Positions 43,400 to 51,187 of a stretch of DNA of 64,000 nucleotides are shown one piece after another; within the stretch, counting starts at the first letter, position 1; the number at the start of each line of letters is the position of its first letter. The notes beneath the pieces were generated by a model. It searched no databases. It was not told the DNA's origin and worked only from the letters and a program-made list of their open reading frames with translations. Made by a program: the position numbers and the translations under genes. Origin of the DNA: Anaerolineales bacterium (GTDB taxonomy: Bacteria; Chloroflexota; Anaerolineae; Anaerolineales; Villigracilaceae); NCBI GenBank assembly GCA_013140605.1, contig JABFSL010000022.1, forward strand, positions 1 to 64,000, given 5' to 3'.

Positions 43400-44593
43400 A
43401 TGATTTCCTCTTTGCGCCGTAACTCATTCTGGCTTTTGTTTGCCCGCCTCACTGCGCAAGCGCTTGCCATTCTCTTCATCGCCATCACTGCCCGCAGACT
43501 GGGACTTAATGATTTCGGTCATTTCGCATTCATTGCCTCCATTCTTCTTGTTGGCAATACCTTCACCAATTTTGGAACAGATACTTTTCTCGTCCGCGAT
43601 ATTGCACGCGCAGGTCGTGTCACCGAGCTTGCTTCTCAATCTCTTTTCTCGCAATTGATTCTCTCCACGGGTTTTTGTATTGCGATCATTTTTTATCGTG
43701 ACCTGCCGCTCTTTCTTTACATACTCGCGCTTTTTCCGCTTGCGCTTTACTCCGTGGACAACGCTCTCCTGCGCGCCCTTAACCGCATGGACTTGTTTTG
43801 GCTGCTCAGCCTCGCCAATGGAATCGTTCAAGTCATCGCCGCGTATTTTTCTTCGGATGTCTTCACCCTTTGCCTTTTTCTCCTCATTGGGCAAATTTTC
43901 CTTTCGGCTTTTTCCCTCTTAATTTGCCGCGCCTCATTACCTGACTTTAGCCTGCTTCCGCTTAAGGATTTTCGTCCCATCTTCAAGTTGATTCTGCCCT
44001 TCGCCGCGCTGACGATTCTCCTCGTCCTCATCCAGCGACTTGGCATCCTGTCCGTCTCCACGTTCTTAGGCGACTCCGCAACTGGCATTTTCTCCTCTGC
44101 CGTCCGCGTCGTTGACGGACTCAAGTTTGGTCATTACGCAATTCTGGGCGCATTACTGCCCGCCCTTTCACGCGGATCACCAGACTCATGGCAGAGTTTT
44201 CGTAAAGCATTTTTATTGTTGATGATGGCAAGCCTGACGTTTGCCATTGCTCTTGTGATTTTTGCCAATCCCATTGTCATTGTTCTTTACGGCAAAGAAT
44301 TTCTTCCCGTAGTTAAACAACTTTCCTTACTCGGCTGGTCTCTCCTACCATATACGATTTCATCTTTTATTTCCTACAGCCTCATCGCCCGCGGACTGGA
44401 ACTTACCCTCGTCAAAGCAACTGCGATTTCTTTACTCGTCTATGTTGTTCTATATCTTTGGCTCATCAATTCCAATGGGCTTTCAGGCGCAATCTGGACA
44501 GCCTTGTTCGGTGAATGTTTGCAAGCGGTTATATTTGTATTATTTTATTTTCACAATTATTCAATAGTGGTCGAATATCGAGATCGCACATAA
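43400..44593 (+). CDS. polysaccharide flippase (Wzx/MATE-like)
   Basis: A 397-residue protein with about 12 hydrophobic helices and an N-terminus typical of oligosaccharide flippases (FWLLFARLTAQALAILFIAI, then ARRLGLNDFGHFAF). The central FILPFAALTILLVLIQRLG-like helix and IFSSAVRVVDG also fit. It would move lipid-linked glycan from the cytoplasmic to the outer face for the Wzy-like protein. It is slightly short for the family. The gap upstream is a repeat, so translation may depend on read-through from the methyltransferase. Confidence 0.88.
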   Translation: MISSLRRNSFWLLFARLTAQALAILFIAITARRLGLNDFGHFAFIASILLVGNTFTNFGTDTFLVRDIARAGRVTELASQSLFSQLILSTGFCIAIIFYRDLPLFLYILALFPLALYSVDNALLRALNRMDLFWLLSLANGIVQVIAAYFSSDVFTLCLFLLIGQIFLSAFSLLICRASLPDFSLLPLKDFRPIFKLILPFAALTILLVLIQRLGILSVSTFLGDSATGIFSSAVRVVDGLKFGHYAILGALLPALSRGSPDSWQSFRKAFLLLMMASLTFAIALVIFANPIVIVLYGKEFLPVVKQLSLLGWSLLPYTISSFISYSLIARGLELTLVKATAISLLVYVVLYLWLINSNGLSGAIWTALFGECLQAVIFVLFYFHNYSIVVEYRDRT

Positions 44594-44601
44594 GGATGAC
44601 C

Positions 44602-45354
44602 ATGAACGAAAACGAACCCGTCCTCACCGCAAAAGAACTGTTAGCCTATCGCCGTTCCACAGGCGCGTTGACTGAATTCCCGCCGCCGCGAGCGGTCATC
44701 TTCGCTCCGCAAAAAAGTCTCGCCGCTTATGTGCTTCGCAGATACTCAACGAAACAAGTCAAAGGATTTCTTGGCGAATTTTATTTGCTCAAAAAATTCA
44801 AGGGAGAAATTGCGTTGTCCACAGGCTTTGGGATTGGTGCACCTGTCATCGCTGGCCTTGCGGACGAGTTCGCCGCGTTGGGTGTAAAGCAATTTGCCAT
44901 AGTCGGCATGGCGGGCGGGTTACAGGAAAATCTGTCAACGGGGAGTCTCGTCCTTTCAACAGGAGCAATTCGCGGTGAGGGAGTTTCGCGTCATTATCTT
45001 CCTCCTGCTGACACTGTTGAATCATCCACAGATTTTACCCAAGGCGTAAGCGCCATTCTTACAAAACAAAATCATCTCCACACTTCTGGCCTCACATGGA
45101 CAACTGACGCGCCTTTCCGCGAACTCCGCAAGGATGTATTGGATTATCAAAATAGGGGAGTCCTCGCTGTGGACATGGAAGCCGCCGCAATGCTTGCCGT
45201 TGCCAAATCAAACGGGCTGCCCGCCATTGCCGCATTTTCGATTTCAGATACACTGTCCAATGGAGTATGGAGCATGTCTAAAGATCTGCGCCCCGCCCAG
45301 TTAAGTTTGTCGATCCTGTTTGAATCTGTGCTTGAATATTTAATGAGTCAATAG
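44602..45354 (+). CDS. nucleoside phosphorylase (PNP/UDP family)
   Basis: A 250-residue cytosolic enzyme that cleaves nucleosides with phosphate. Motifs: IALSTGFGIGAPVIAGLADE, FAIVGMAGGLQENLSTGSLV, AIRGEGVSRHYLPP and VLAVDMEAAAMLAVAKSNG, in which the MEAAA motif and Glu-rich nucleoside site are typical of uridine phosphorylase-like members. Two ATGs lie six bases apart; the second has AAGG at better spacing and was chosen. It follows the flippase but is probably metabolic rather than part of the glycan locus. Confidence 0.88.
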   Translation: MNENEPVLTAKELLAYRRSTGALTEFPPPRAVIFAPQKSLAAYVLRRYSTKQVKGFLGEFYLLKKFKGEIALSTGFGIGAPVIAGLADEFAALGVKQFAIVGMAGGLQENLSTGSLVLSTGAIRGEGVSRHYLPPADTVESSTDFTQGVSAILTKQNHLHTSGLTWTTDAPFRELRKDVLDYQNRGVLAVDMEAAAMLAVAKSNGLPAIAAFSISDTLSNGVWSMSKDLRPAQLSLSILFESVLEYLMSQ

Positions 45355-45475
45355 ACTTAATCAAATTCAGCACAACTTTTTTTATTTTTGCCCGTATATC
45401 TTCAAAGACTTTGCTTTTTGCACGGAAAAGTAATAAACTAATAATAAAGAAATTTTTATACAAGGAGAATGAACA

Positions 45476-46006
45476 ATGAATAGAAGAGGTCGTTCACAAC
45501 TTGCTCTTGGGGTAATCCTGATCCTGCTTGGCGTATGGTTCTTCGCAGATAAAAGCATCCCAGCCTTCCACGCATTTTTCGATAAATATACCCAGTGGCC
45601 CGTCAACATGCTCTTGATCGGCGGTGTGATCTTTATCGTTGGTCTCGTGTTGGGCCAGCCTGGCATGTCAGTTCCAGCCGCGATCGTCGCAGGGCTTGGC
45701 GGTATTTTCTATTATCAGGAAACCACTGGCAATTTTGCATCCTGGTCGTATATGTGGGCGCTGATCCCCGGGTTCATTGGCGTTGGTACGATCCTTGCAG
45801 GCCTGTTGGGAGATAACACCGCACACAATCTCAAACATGGTTTGAACATGATGGTGATCAGTGCAGTGTTGTTCCTTGTTTTCTCATCCTTTTTTGGCGG
45901 CTGGGAATTACTTGGCAATTACGGCCCATCCATCCTTCTGATCCTGCTCGGCTTATGGGTGCTTGGCAGCGGTCTCTTCCGCACTTTCCGCAACAAAGGA
46001 GAATAA
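45476..46006 (+). CDS. DUF5668-like small membrane protein
   Basis: A 176-residue protein with about six short hydrophobic helices arranged in glycine-rich pairs (LALGVILILLGVWFFAD, MLLIGGVIFIVGLVLG, SILLILLGLWVLGSGLF). This pattern matches the transmembrane module found in LiaF and related envelope-stress proteins. AAGGAG is upstream. It starts a three-gene set with the next two membrane genes, spaced by 1 and 13 nt. It probably senses or organises the envelope. Confidence 0.8.
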   Translation: MNRRGRSQLALGVILILLGVWFFADKSIPAFHAFFDKYTQWPVNMLLIGGVIFIVGLVLGQPGMSVPAAIVAGLGGIFYYQETTGNFASWSYMWALIPGFIGVGTILAGLLGDNTAHNLKHGLNMMVISAVLFLVFSSFFGGWELLGNYGPSILLILLGLWVLGSGLFRTFRNKGE

Positions 46007-46007
46007 C

Positions 46008-46805
46008 ATGCGTCGCAATCAATTGGTTTGGGGGGTTGCCCTTTTGCTGTTCGGCGGGTTGATGCTTGCCAACGAGATGGGTTTCAGGCTTCCAAATGGA
46101 AAGGCCATTATGGAACTTTTTTGGCCCATCCTTCTCATCGGTGCAGGCGCGTGGGTTTTGGTTGGCGTATTTTTCCGTTCCAATGCTGAAACAGAAAATG
46201 CGTCCATTGACTTGCAGGGAGCTTCGTCAGCCGATGTCAGAGTCAATCACGGCGCGGGCGAGTTGAAGATTCACAGCGGCGCGAATGCCAGTGAATTGGC
46301 GCACGGCTCTTTCTCTGGCGGGTTGGATCACAAAGCCAATCGAAACGGAGACAGGCTCGAGGTCAAGATGCGACCCGTGAATGATTTTTTGAGTTTCCCT
46401 TTCTTTGGCCCCAATTCCCAGATCGATTGGGATGTCGCCTTGAATGCAAACATCCCAATTGCGCTTAAGTTAAACCTTGGGGCAAATAAATCTGATATTG
46501 ATCTCAGCGACATGAACATCACCGATCTGGATCTGGACACGGGCGCGAGTGACACGAAAATAATTTTGCCTGCGCGCGGCCGCTTCCATGCGGACCTGGA
46601 TCTTGGTGCGGCCTCTTTGGAAGTGACCGTCCCTGAAGGACTCTCTGCCCGAATCCGCACCTCAATGGGTGCGGCGGATTTCAAGATCAATGAATCGCGT
46701 TTTCCTCGAAACGGCAGTTATTATCAATCGCCCGATTTTGACTCTGCGGCAAATTCAGTTGACATGACCATCGATGCGGGCGCGGCTTCCATCCGCGTAA
46801 AATAA
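46008..46805 (+). CDS. LiaF-like protein: membrane module plus beta-rich adhesin-like domain
   Basis: A 265-residue protein. Residues 1-70 form two or three helices (LVWGVALLLFGGLMLANEMG, LFWPILLIGAGAWVLVGVFF). The rest is a beta-helix-like domain with repeating short strands (IALKLNLGANKSDIDLSDMN, ITDLDLDTGASDTKIILPAR, DLGAASLEVTVPEGLSARI), as in LiaF C-terminal/DUF4097-type domains. LiaF proteins dampen cell-envelope stress kinases in Gram-positive bacteria; no LiaRS pair is adjacent. AAAGGAG precedes the ATG, one base after the previous stop. Confidence 0.8.
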   Translation: MRRNQLVWGVALLLFGGLMLANEMGFRLPNGKAIMELFWPILLIGAGAWVLVGVFFRSNAETENASIDLQGASSADVRVNHGAGELKIHSGANASELAHGSFSGGLDHKANRNGDRLEVKMRPVNDFLSFPFFGPNSQIDWDVALNANIPIALKLNLGANKSDIDLSDMNITDLDLDTGASDTKIILPARGRFHADLDLGAASLEVTVPEGLSARIRTSMGAADFKINESRFPRNGSYYQSPDFDSAANSVDMTIDAGAASIRVK

Positions 46806-46818
46806 AAGGCTAAAAAAC

Positions 46819-47580
46819 ATGAAAAGATTTGATCCTCGAATTGTATTTGGCTTTATGCTTATTGTCGGCGGCGGACTTGCGCTGGCGCAGGCTCTCGGCT
46901 ATCTAAACAATGCATCCGACTTTTTTTGGGGCGGGCTGTTCCTCGCGGCGGGACTTACATTCTTGACCTTGCTTTTTGGCGGGCATTGGTGGAGCGCATT
47001 TCCTGGTTTCACCCTCGCCGCGCTTGGCGCATTGATCCTGCTTCCTGATTCTCTCGATGAAATTGGCGGCGCGATCTTTCTTGGCGGCATTGCGCTTTCA
47101 TTTTGGTATGTGTATTTCACCGATCGTGCTGACCGTTGGTGGGCAGTGATCCCTGCGGGTGTATTGACCGCTCTGTCGGTTATGATCGTTGCCACTCAAC
47201 AGTTTGAAGAGTATGGCGGGCTGATCTTCCTTGGCGGTATTGGTTTGGCTTTTTTCATCGTGTATTTCACCAATCGCGCCGAACGCTGGTGGGCGCTTAT
47301 CCCTGCGGGCGTGTTGATCACGCTGGCTGGCATGACCGTTGCCGCAGACCGATTTGGCGAATTTCAATCAGCGGGCTTTTTCTTTTTTGGGCTCGCCATC
47401 ACCTTTTTACTTGTCGCATTATTGGCGGGAATGAAATGGGCTTACTGGCCTGCGTTTGCATTAGGCGTTATGGGCGTGCTTGGGATCGCATCCCTGCTGG
47501 ATCTGGCAAATTACCTTTGGGCCGTTGTTCTGATGGCCGCTGGCGGATTTGTGCTGTTTCGATATTTCACCAACCGATAG
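46819..47580 (+). CDS. polytopic membrane protein with tandem internal repeats
   Basis: A 253-residue protein with about eight helices. A unit of roughly 47 residues is repeated: IFLGGIALSFWYVYFTDRAD-RWWAVIPAGVLTALSVMIVA and IFLGGIGLAFFIVYFTNRAE-RWWALIPAGVLITLAGMTVA, with a more diverged first copy (FLAAGLTFLTLLFGGHWWSAFPG). The repeat is visible at DNA level too (about 47074-47200 and 47215-47340). It belongs to the LiaF-like membrane set by position and helix style. No function assigned. Confidence 0.75.
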   Translation: MKRFDPRIVFGFMLIVGGGLALAQALGYLNNASDFFWGGLFLAAGLTFLTLLFGGHWWSAFPGFTLAALGALILLPDSLDEIGGAIFLGGIALSFWYVYFTDRADRWWAVIPAGVLTALSVMIVATQQFEEYGGLIFLGGIGLAFFIVYFTNRAERWWALIPAGVLITLAGMTVAADRFGEFQSAGFFFFGLAITFLLVALLAGMKWAYWPAFALGVMGVLGIASLLDLANYLWAVVLMAAGGFVLFRYFTNR

Positions 47581-47597
47581 TTTTTGATCTGTACACT

Positions 47598-47637
47598 AAA
47601 AGAAATATCCCAGTAAACCTACTGGGATATTTCTTTT
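47598..47637. terminator. bidirectional terminator
   Basis: An 18-bp perfect stem (AAAAGAAATATCCCAGTA and complement) with an AACC loop, between convergent genes. Confidence 0.88.
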
Positions 47638-47655
47638 ACCTGCCCTCAGCAAGTG

Positions 47656-48393
47656 TTATTTTTCCTCGATCACTTTTACGTTTGGAAAGAATTGATGAAC
47701 AGTCCCTGCCACCCAGCCGTGTAATGTAGACGGCAAAAGCGGACAATTAAGGCAGGCGCCCCCGAGGCGCACTTTTAAATTCTCGCCATCGAAGGAAACA
47801 AACTCCACTGTCCCGCCGTGGAATTGCTCCACATATGCGCTCAGGCGGTCGAGCAGCCCGCGTAATTGAATTGTTTGAACTTCCAGTGCTGCGGTATCCA
47901 TGCGTTCCTCCTTCATGATTTCTTTCTGATTTTCTGTCGCAGTTAATTTGTTCTCCAAAATGGATTGTACTTGTGTGTGCGCATTTTTCCAACGCGAAGA
48001 AACAAATCTTGCAAGCAGGTCTAAAATAACCTGTCCTGTTTCAGGATATTTCGCAACAAGATTTCGCAAATCCGTTCCGCGAATACGGAGCGCTTTTATT
48101 TCAGACTTGCTTACTGTGCTTGATGTGTAATGCGGGCTTCCGACAACAGCGGACCATCCGAACACATCTCCTTCAGACAAATGCGTGACGGTGATTGGCG
48201 GGCCATCATAAGGCTTGTATTGGATTTGGACTGTCCCCTCTAAAATTAAATACAAATAAGTTGCGGGCGTATTTTGAGAAAAGATCAAAGACTCCGGTGC
48301 GCGGAAGAAGTCCTCAAATAGAGGCTGTAACAGTTCCATTTGAGCAGGATCAAGGTGTTGGAAGAACGGAATATGTGCGAGTGACTCCAGCAT
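47656..48393 (-). CDS. cyclic-nucleotide-binding domain fused to a NifU/Nfu C-terminal domain
   Basis: A 245-residue protein. Residues 5-120 form a Crp-type sensor barrel (IPFFQHLDPAQMELLQPLFEDF, YLYLILEGTVQIQY, LSEGDVFGWSAVVG). A long helix follows (about 118-160), but there is no helix-turn-helix. Residues about 172-245 are an Nfu domain: LLDRLSAYVEQFHGGTVEFV and RLGGACLNCPLLPSTL, with the cluster-binding Cys214 and Cys217. Nfu domains carry and hand over Fe-S clusters. The fusion suggests ligand- or redox-regulated cluster delivery. It stands alone, divergent from the thioredoxin gene. Confidence 0.88.
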   Translation of the reverse strand: MLESLAHIPFFQHLDPAQMELLQPLFEDFFRAPESLIFSQNTPATYLYLILEGTVQIQYKPYDGPPITVTHLSEGDVFGWSAVVGSPHYTSSTVSKSEIKALRIRGTDLRNLVAKYPETGQVILDLLARFVSSRWKNAHTQVQSILENKLTATENQKEIMKEERMDTAALEVQTIQLRGLLDRLSAYVEQFHGGTVEFVSFDGENLKVRLGGACLNCPLLPSTLHGWVAGTVHQFFPNVKVIEEK

Positions 48394-48573
48394 TTGATTG
48401 TATGTTAATCAAGGTCTACACAACTTTCCAGTACCAAACATCCTAAAGTCAGTGACATTTTTCCCGTATTCCAAACGTGCATATTTTCCTGAGTTATACT
48501 TTGTGAAACAAACAATAAATAGCGGATTCGCCAACTTTTGCTCCTGTAGATAAAGACCTTTTGGATGTAATAG

Positions 48574-49146
48574 ATGAAGAAAATTGACCAGCCTTCCCCA
48601 GTACGTTTTTATGCTATTTTGATGATCGGAATCGGTTTGATTTCACTTGGAATCATGCTGTTCCTGTTGTTGAAAAATGACCCTCCCACCGCCGCTTCTG
48701 TGCGGGACCTTTCAGTTGTTCCTGTTTCAGTTGATTTTGCCGCCCCGAAACTTGATCTTACCGACCTTTCAGGAGATAGCGTATCTTTGGATGATTATCT
48801 GGGAAAGGTTGTGCTTGTAAATCTTTGGGCTACGTGGTGCCCTCCATGCAGGGAGGAGATGCCCAGTCTTCAGGCCTTTTATGAAAAATACAAGGAGAAT
48901 GATTTTGTGTTGATCGCGATCGATCAGGAAGAGCCGCTTGAAGTTGTGACTCCGTTCGTTGAAGAATTTGGTTTGACCTTTCCCGTTTGGCTGGATTTGG
49001 ATTATCTGGCGGAGCGCGAATTCAAAACCTCAAATTTACCCAGTTCCTATGTAATTGACCGAACTGGAACAGTCCGCCTGATGTGGATCGGCGGAATTTC
49101 AAAAGCGAATCTTGAAAAATATGTGTCAGAAATAATTTTGGAGTAG
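48574..49146 (+). CDS. TlpA/ResA-type membrane-anchored thioredoxin
   Basis: A 190-residue extracytoplasmic thiol oxidoreductase with one N-terminal anchor helix (YAILMIGIGLISLGIMLFLLL). The domain has LTDLSGDSVSLDDYLGKVVL, the active site ATWCPPCREEMPS and the cis-Pro region NLPSSYVIDRTG. It reduces or isomerises disulfides, for example in cytochrome c maturation. TATACT (48496-48501) lies about 75 nt upstream. It is followed three bases after its stop by the OsmC gene, so the two form an operon for thiol/oxidant handling. Confidence 0.92.
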   Translation: MKKIDQPSPVRFYAILMIGIGLISLGIMLFLLLKNDPPTAASVRDLSVVPVSVDFAAPKLDLTDLSGDSVSLDDYLGKVVLVNLWATWCPPCREEMPSLQAFYEKYKENDFVLIAIDQEEPLEVVTPFVEEFGLTFPVWLDLDYLAEREFKTSNLPSSYVIDRTGTVRLMWIGGISKANLEKYVSEIILE

Positions 49147-49149
49147 ATC

Positions 49150-49608
49150 ATGGATGTGCTATTAAATTGGAAGGGTGGGATGTCTTTTGAAGGCGCTGGC
49201 GATTCTGGCTTTGTACAAAAGATGGATGCCGAAGAAGTGGTGGGCGGAGGGAATGGCGCCGCGCGTCCCATGGAATTTATTGCGCTTGGGCTTGCTGGCT
49301 GCACCGCAATGGATGTCATTTCTATTTTGCGAAAAAAGAAACAACCCGTTACCGATTTCAAGATAATGCTGCATGTAGATCGCGCTGAAGAACACCCGAA
49401 GGTATTTTCACATGCGGTAATTGAGTATCTTGTGACGGGGAAAAATGTGGATGAAGCGGCATTGCTGCGCGCAATCGAACTTTCAGCGGAGAAGTATTGT
49501 CCCGCACAGGCAATGTTGAGCAAGGCATTCCCGATGAAGTTGATATACAAAATATTGAGCGGAGATGGAATAACTGTATTGAAGGAAGGGGAGTACATTC
49601 CGAAATAG
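49150..49608 (+). CDS. OsmC-family protein (peroxide/organic hydroperoxide type)
   Basis: A 152-residue cytosolic protein. ARPMEFIALGLAGCTAMDVISIL contains the first conserved redox-active Cys in its usual LAGCTAMD setting, and EKYCPAQAMLSKAF carries the second Cys. This matches OsmC/YhfA-like proteins, which reduce peroxides or handle reactive sulfur. It is tightly linked to the TlpA-like gene, with GGAG overlapping the upstream stop region. Confidence 0.9.
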   Translation: MDVLLNWKGGMSFEGAGDSGFVQKMDAEEVVGGGNGAARPMEFIALGLAGCTAMDVISILRKKKQPVTDFKIMLHVDRAEEHPKVFSHAVIEYLVTGKNVDEAALLRAIELSAEKYCPAQAMLSKAFPMKLIYKILSGDGITVLKEGEYIPK

Positions 49609-49634
49609 AAAAATTTTCCAAGCCTGTTCCTGTT

Positions 49635-49670
49635 GAACAAAAAAGACTCAAGTTTGAGTCTTTTTTGTTC
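49635..49670. terminator. bidirectional terminator
   Basis: A 17-bp perfect stem (GAACAAAAAAGACTCAA and complement) with a two-base loop gives U runs on both strands, between convergent genes. Confidence 0.88.
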
Positions 49671-49690
49671 CATGATTGTTTTGATTTCCA

Positions 49691-51187
49691 TTATTGTGTT
49701 CCTGAACTAATGGAGCTGAATGCATCGCTGCAATCGCAGGCTGTGACGAGGCCGTTCCCCTTGGTTAGCGTTCCCAAATATTCACGGACTCCATTATGGG
49801 TGATCCATCCGTTCATGGTTAGCGGGATGACGCTATCCGCGGCAAGCCATTCTCCATTATATTTTCGGGCGATGTGAACATGTGTGCCTGTCGAATGCCC
49901 GCCCTCACAGGATGGGTATCCAATCAATTCTCCAGCTTGCAGATCAGCGCCTAATGGCGCGCGTTGTTCAGCGGCAAGGTGAAGGTAAAAAATAACCCAG
50001 CCTGTACGTTCATCGCCGTCTTTGTCCAGGTCGAGCGCAAGGCCGTCTGTGGTGGAGCGGACGATGAGGCCATCCGCCATGGCTGTGGCGTAATTCTCGC
50101 TGCCTGAAGTCACACAGCCTGATTTTTCAGCTGGCGGGGCAAAGTCAATTGCGGCCAATGGTTCGCCGGTGCCCCAGCCTGTATGCGGCCCGCCTGTGTA
50201 TGACCATGTTTGATTATCTGGAAATGGAAGCAGGAAGTGAGGTTGCTGCAAACTGCCAGGAATGAGGATGGTGGGATCTTCCCAAGGGTTGCCGAATAAC
50301 TTTCCGTATGTCTGGATCAGGCCGGTCGGTCCGGTTGCGACCGCGTATTCATCGCCTGCAAAAATCGTTGAATAATAATATTGGATGGCGACAGAGCCCG
50401 CGTTTTGCCAGGGATCAGGTCTGATCAGTATTTCGTCGGCATCTTCAAATTCCAGCAGGGTGCCGCCCCGCCAGCCGTAATATCCATTGTTCAATATATT
50501 GGCGGCAAGAACAAGTTGGAGATAATGTGATTCCCAAAAGCGGCGTGAAAGGCCAAGCAGATTTCTTTTTACTGGCGGTTCGGTTTGTGTAAGCGCACCG
50601 CCTTGATATTCCAGAATCGCAAGTAAAAGGCGCGGGTTGACGCTGTAATTGATGGCGATGTAATTGACCATCTCTGCGCCAGAACGCCATTCGCCGCTGA
50701 CGTATACACGATAATCTTTCAACCACCCCGGTTGATTAGCAACGAAAGCCGCAGTGTTGAATCCGATACCTGTGGGGCCGTTGACAAAGGCATGATCGGG
50801 AAGGATCTGGAAGGGGCTGCCCCATAAAGCGAGATAATAAATGGGGATTTTCATGGGCATGCCCGGCGGCATGGTTGTGGCGTCGCGCGGAATTTGCAGA
50901 TTCGCTTGAAATATTTCCTCCACAGTTGTGTTGAAGCGTGCTGCAAGCGCGGGAAGGGTGTCGCCGGTTTGGGCGGTGTAATCCACGAGTTCACCAGGGG
51001 TGTACGTGGTGCGTGTGGGTATGGGGGTTTGAGCGAATATTGGGAAGGTTGTATCTTCCTGCTGGTTTGACGTGGCGGTGAGACTGAAATTTTGATTTGC
51101 CGTCTGTGGACTACAGGATGTTATAAAGATCGTGGATATCAAACAAAGTGTGGATAAGCCATGAAATGTTTTTTTTATTTTATTCAT
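49691..51187 (-). CDS. LysM and M23-type lipoprotein, paralogue 3
   Basis: A 498-residue cell-surface lipoprotein (signal LCLISTIFITSC, acylated Cys25). A LysM domain (about 85-140, DYTAQTGDTLPALAARFNTT) binds peptidoglycan; a helical middle (VNPRLLLAILEYQGGAL) follows; the C-terminal M23-like domain has GGPHTGWGTGEP, AAIDFAPP, a calcium-like loop DLDKDGDERTGW, FYLHLA and STGTHVHIARK. The usual HxGxD order is replaced by the more distant His of GGPHTGW, so zinc binding is likely but not certain. The ATG lies within the end of the upstream paralogue. It would trim or remodel the cell wall. Confidence 0.85.
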   Translation of the reverse strand: MNKIKKTFHGLSTLCLISTIFITSCSPQTANQNFSLTATSNQQEDTTFPIFAQTPIPTRTTYTPGELVDYTAQTGDTLPALAARFNTTVEEIFQANLQIPRDATTMPPGMPMKIPIYYLALWGSPFQILPDHAFVNGPTGIGFNTAAFVANQPGWLKDYRVYVSGEWRSGAEMVNYIAINYSVNPRLLLAILEYQGGALTQTEPPVKRNLLGLSRRFWESHYLQLVLAANILNNGYYGWRGGTLLEFEDADEILIRPDPWQNAGSVAIQYYYSTIFAGDEYAVATGPTGLIQTYGKLFGNPWEDPTILIPGSLQQPHFLLPFPDNQTWSYTGGPHTGWGTGEPLAAIDFAPPAEKSGCVTSGSENYATAMADGLIVRSTTDGLALDLDKDGDERTGWVIFYLHLAAEQRAPLGADLQAGELIGYPSCEGGHSTGTHVHIARKYNGEWLAADSVIPLTMNGWITHNGVREYLGTLTKGNGLVTACDCSDAFSSISSGTQ

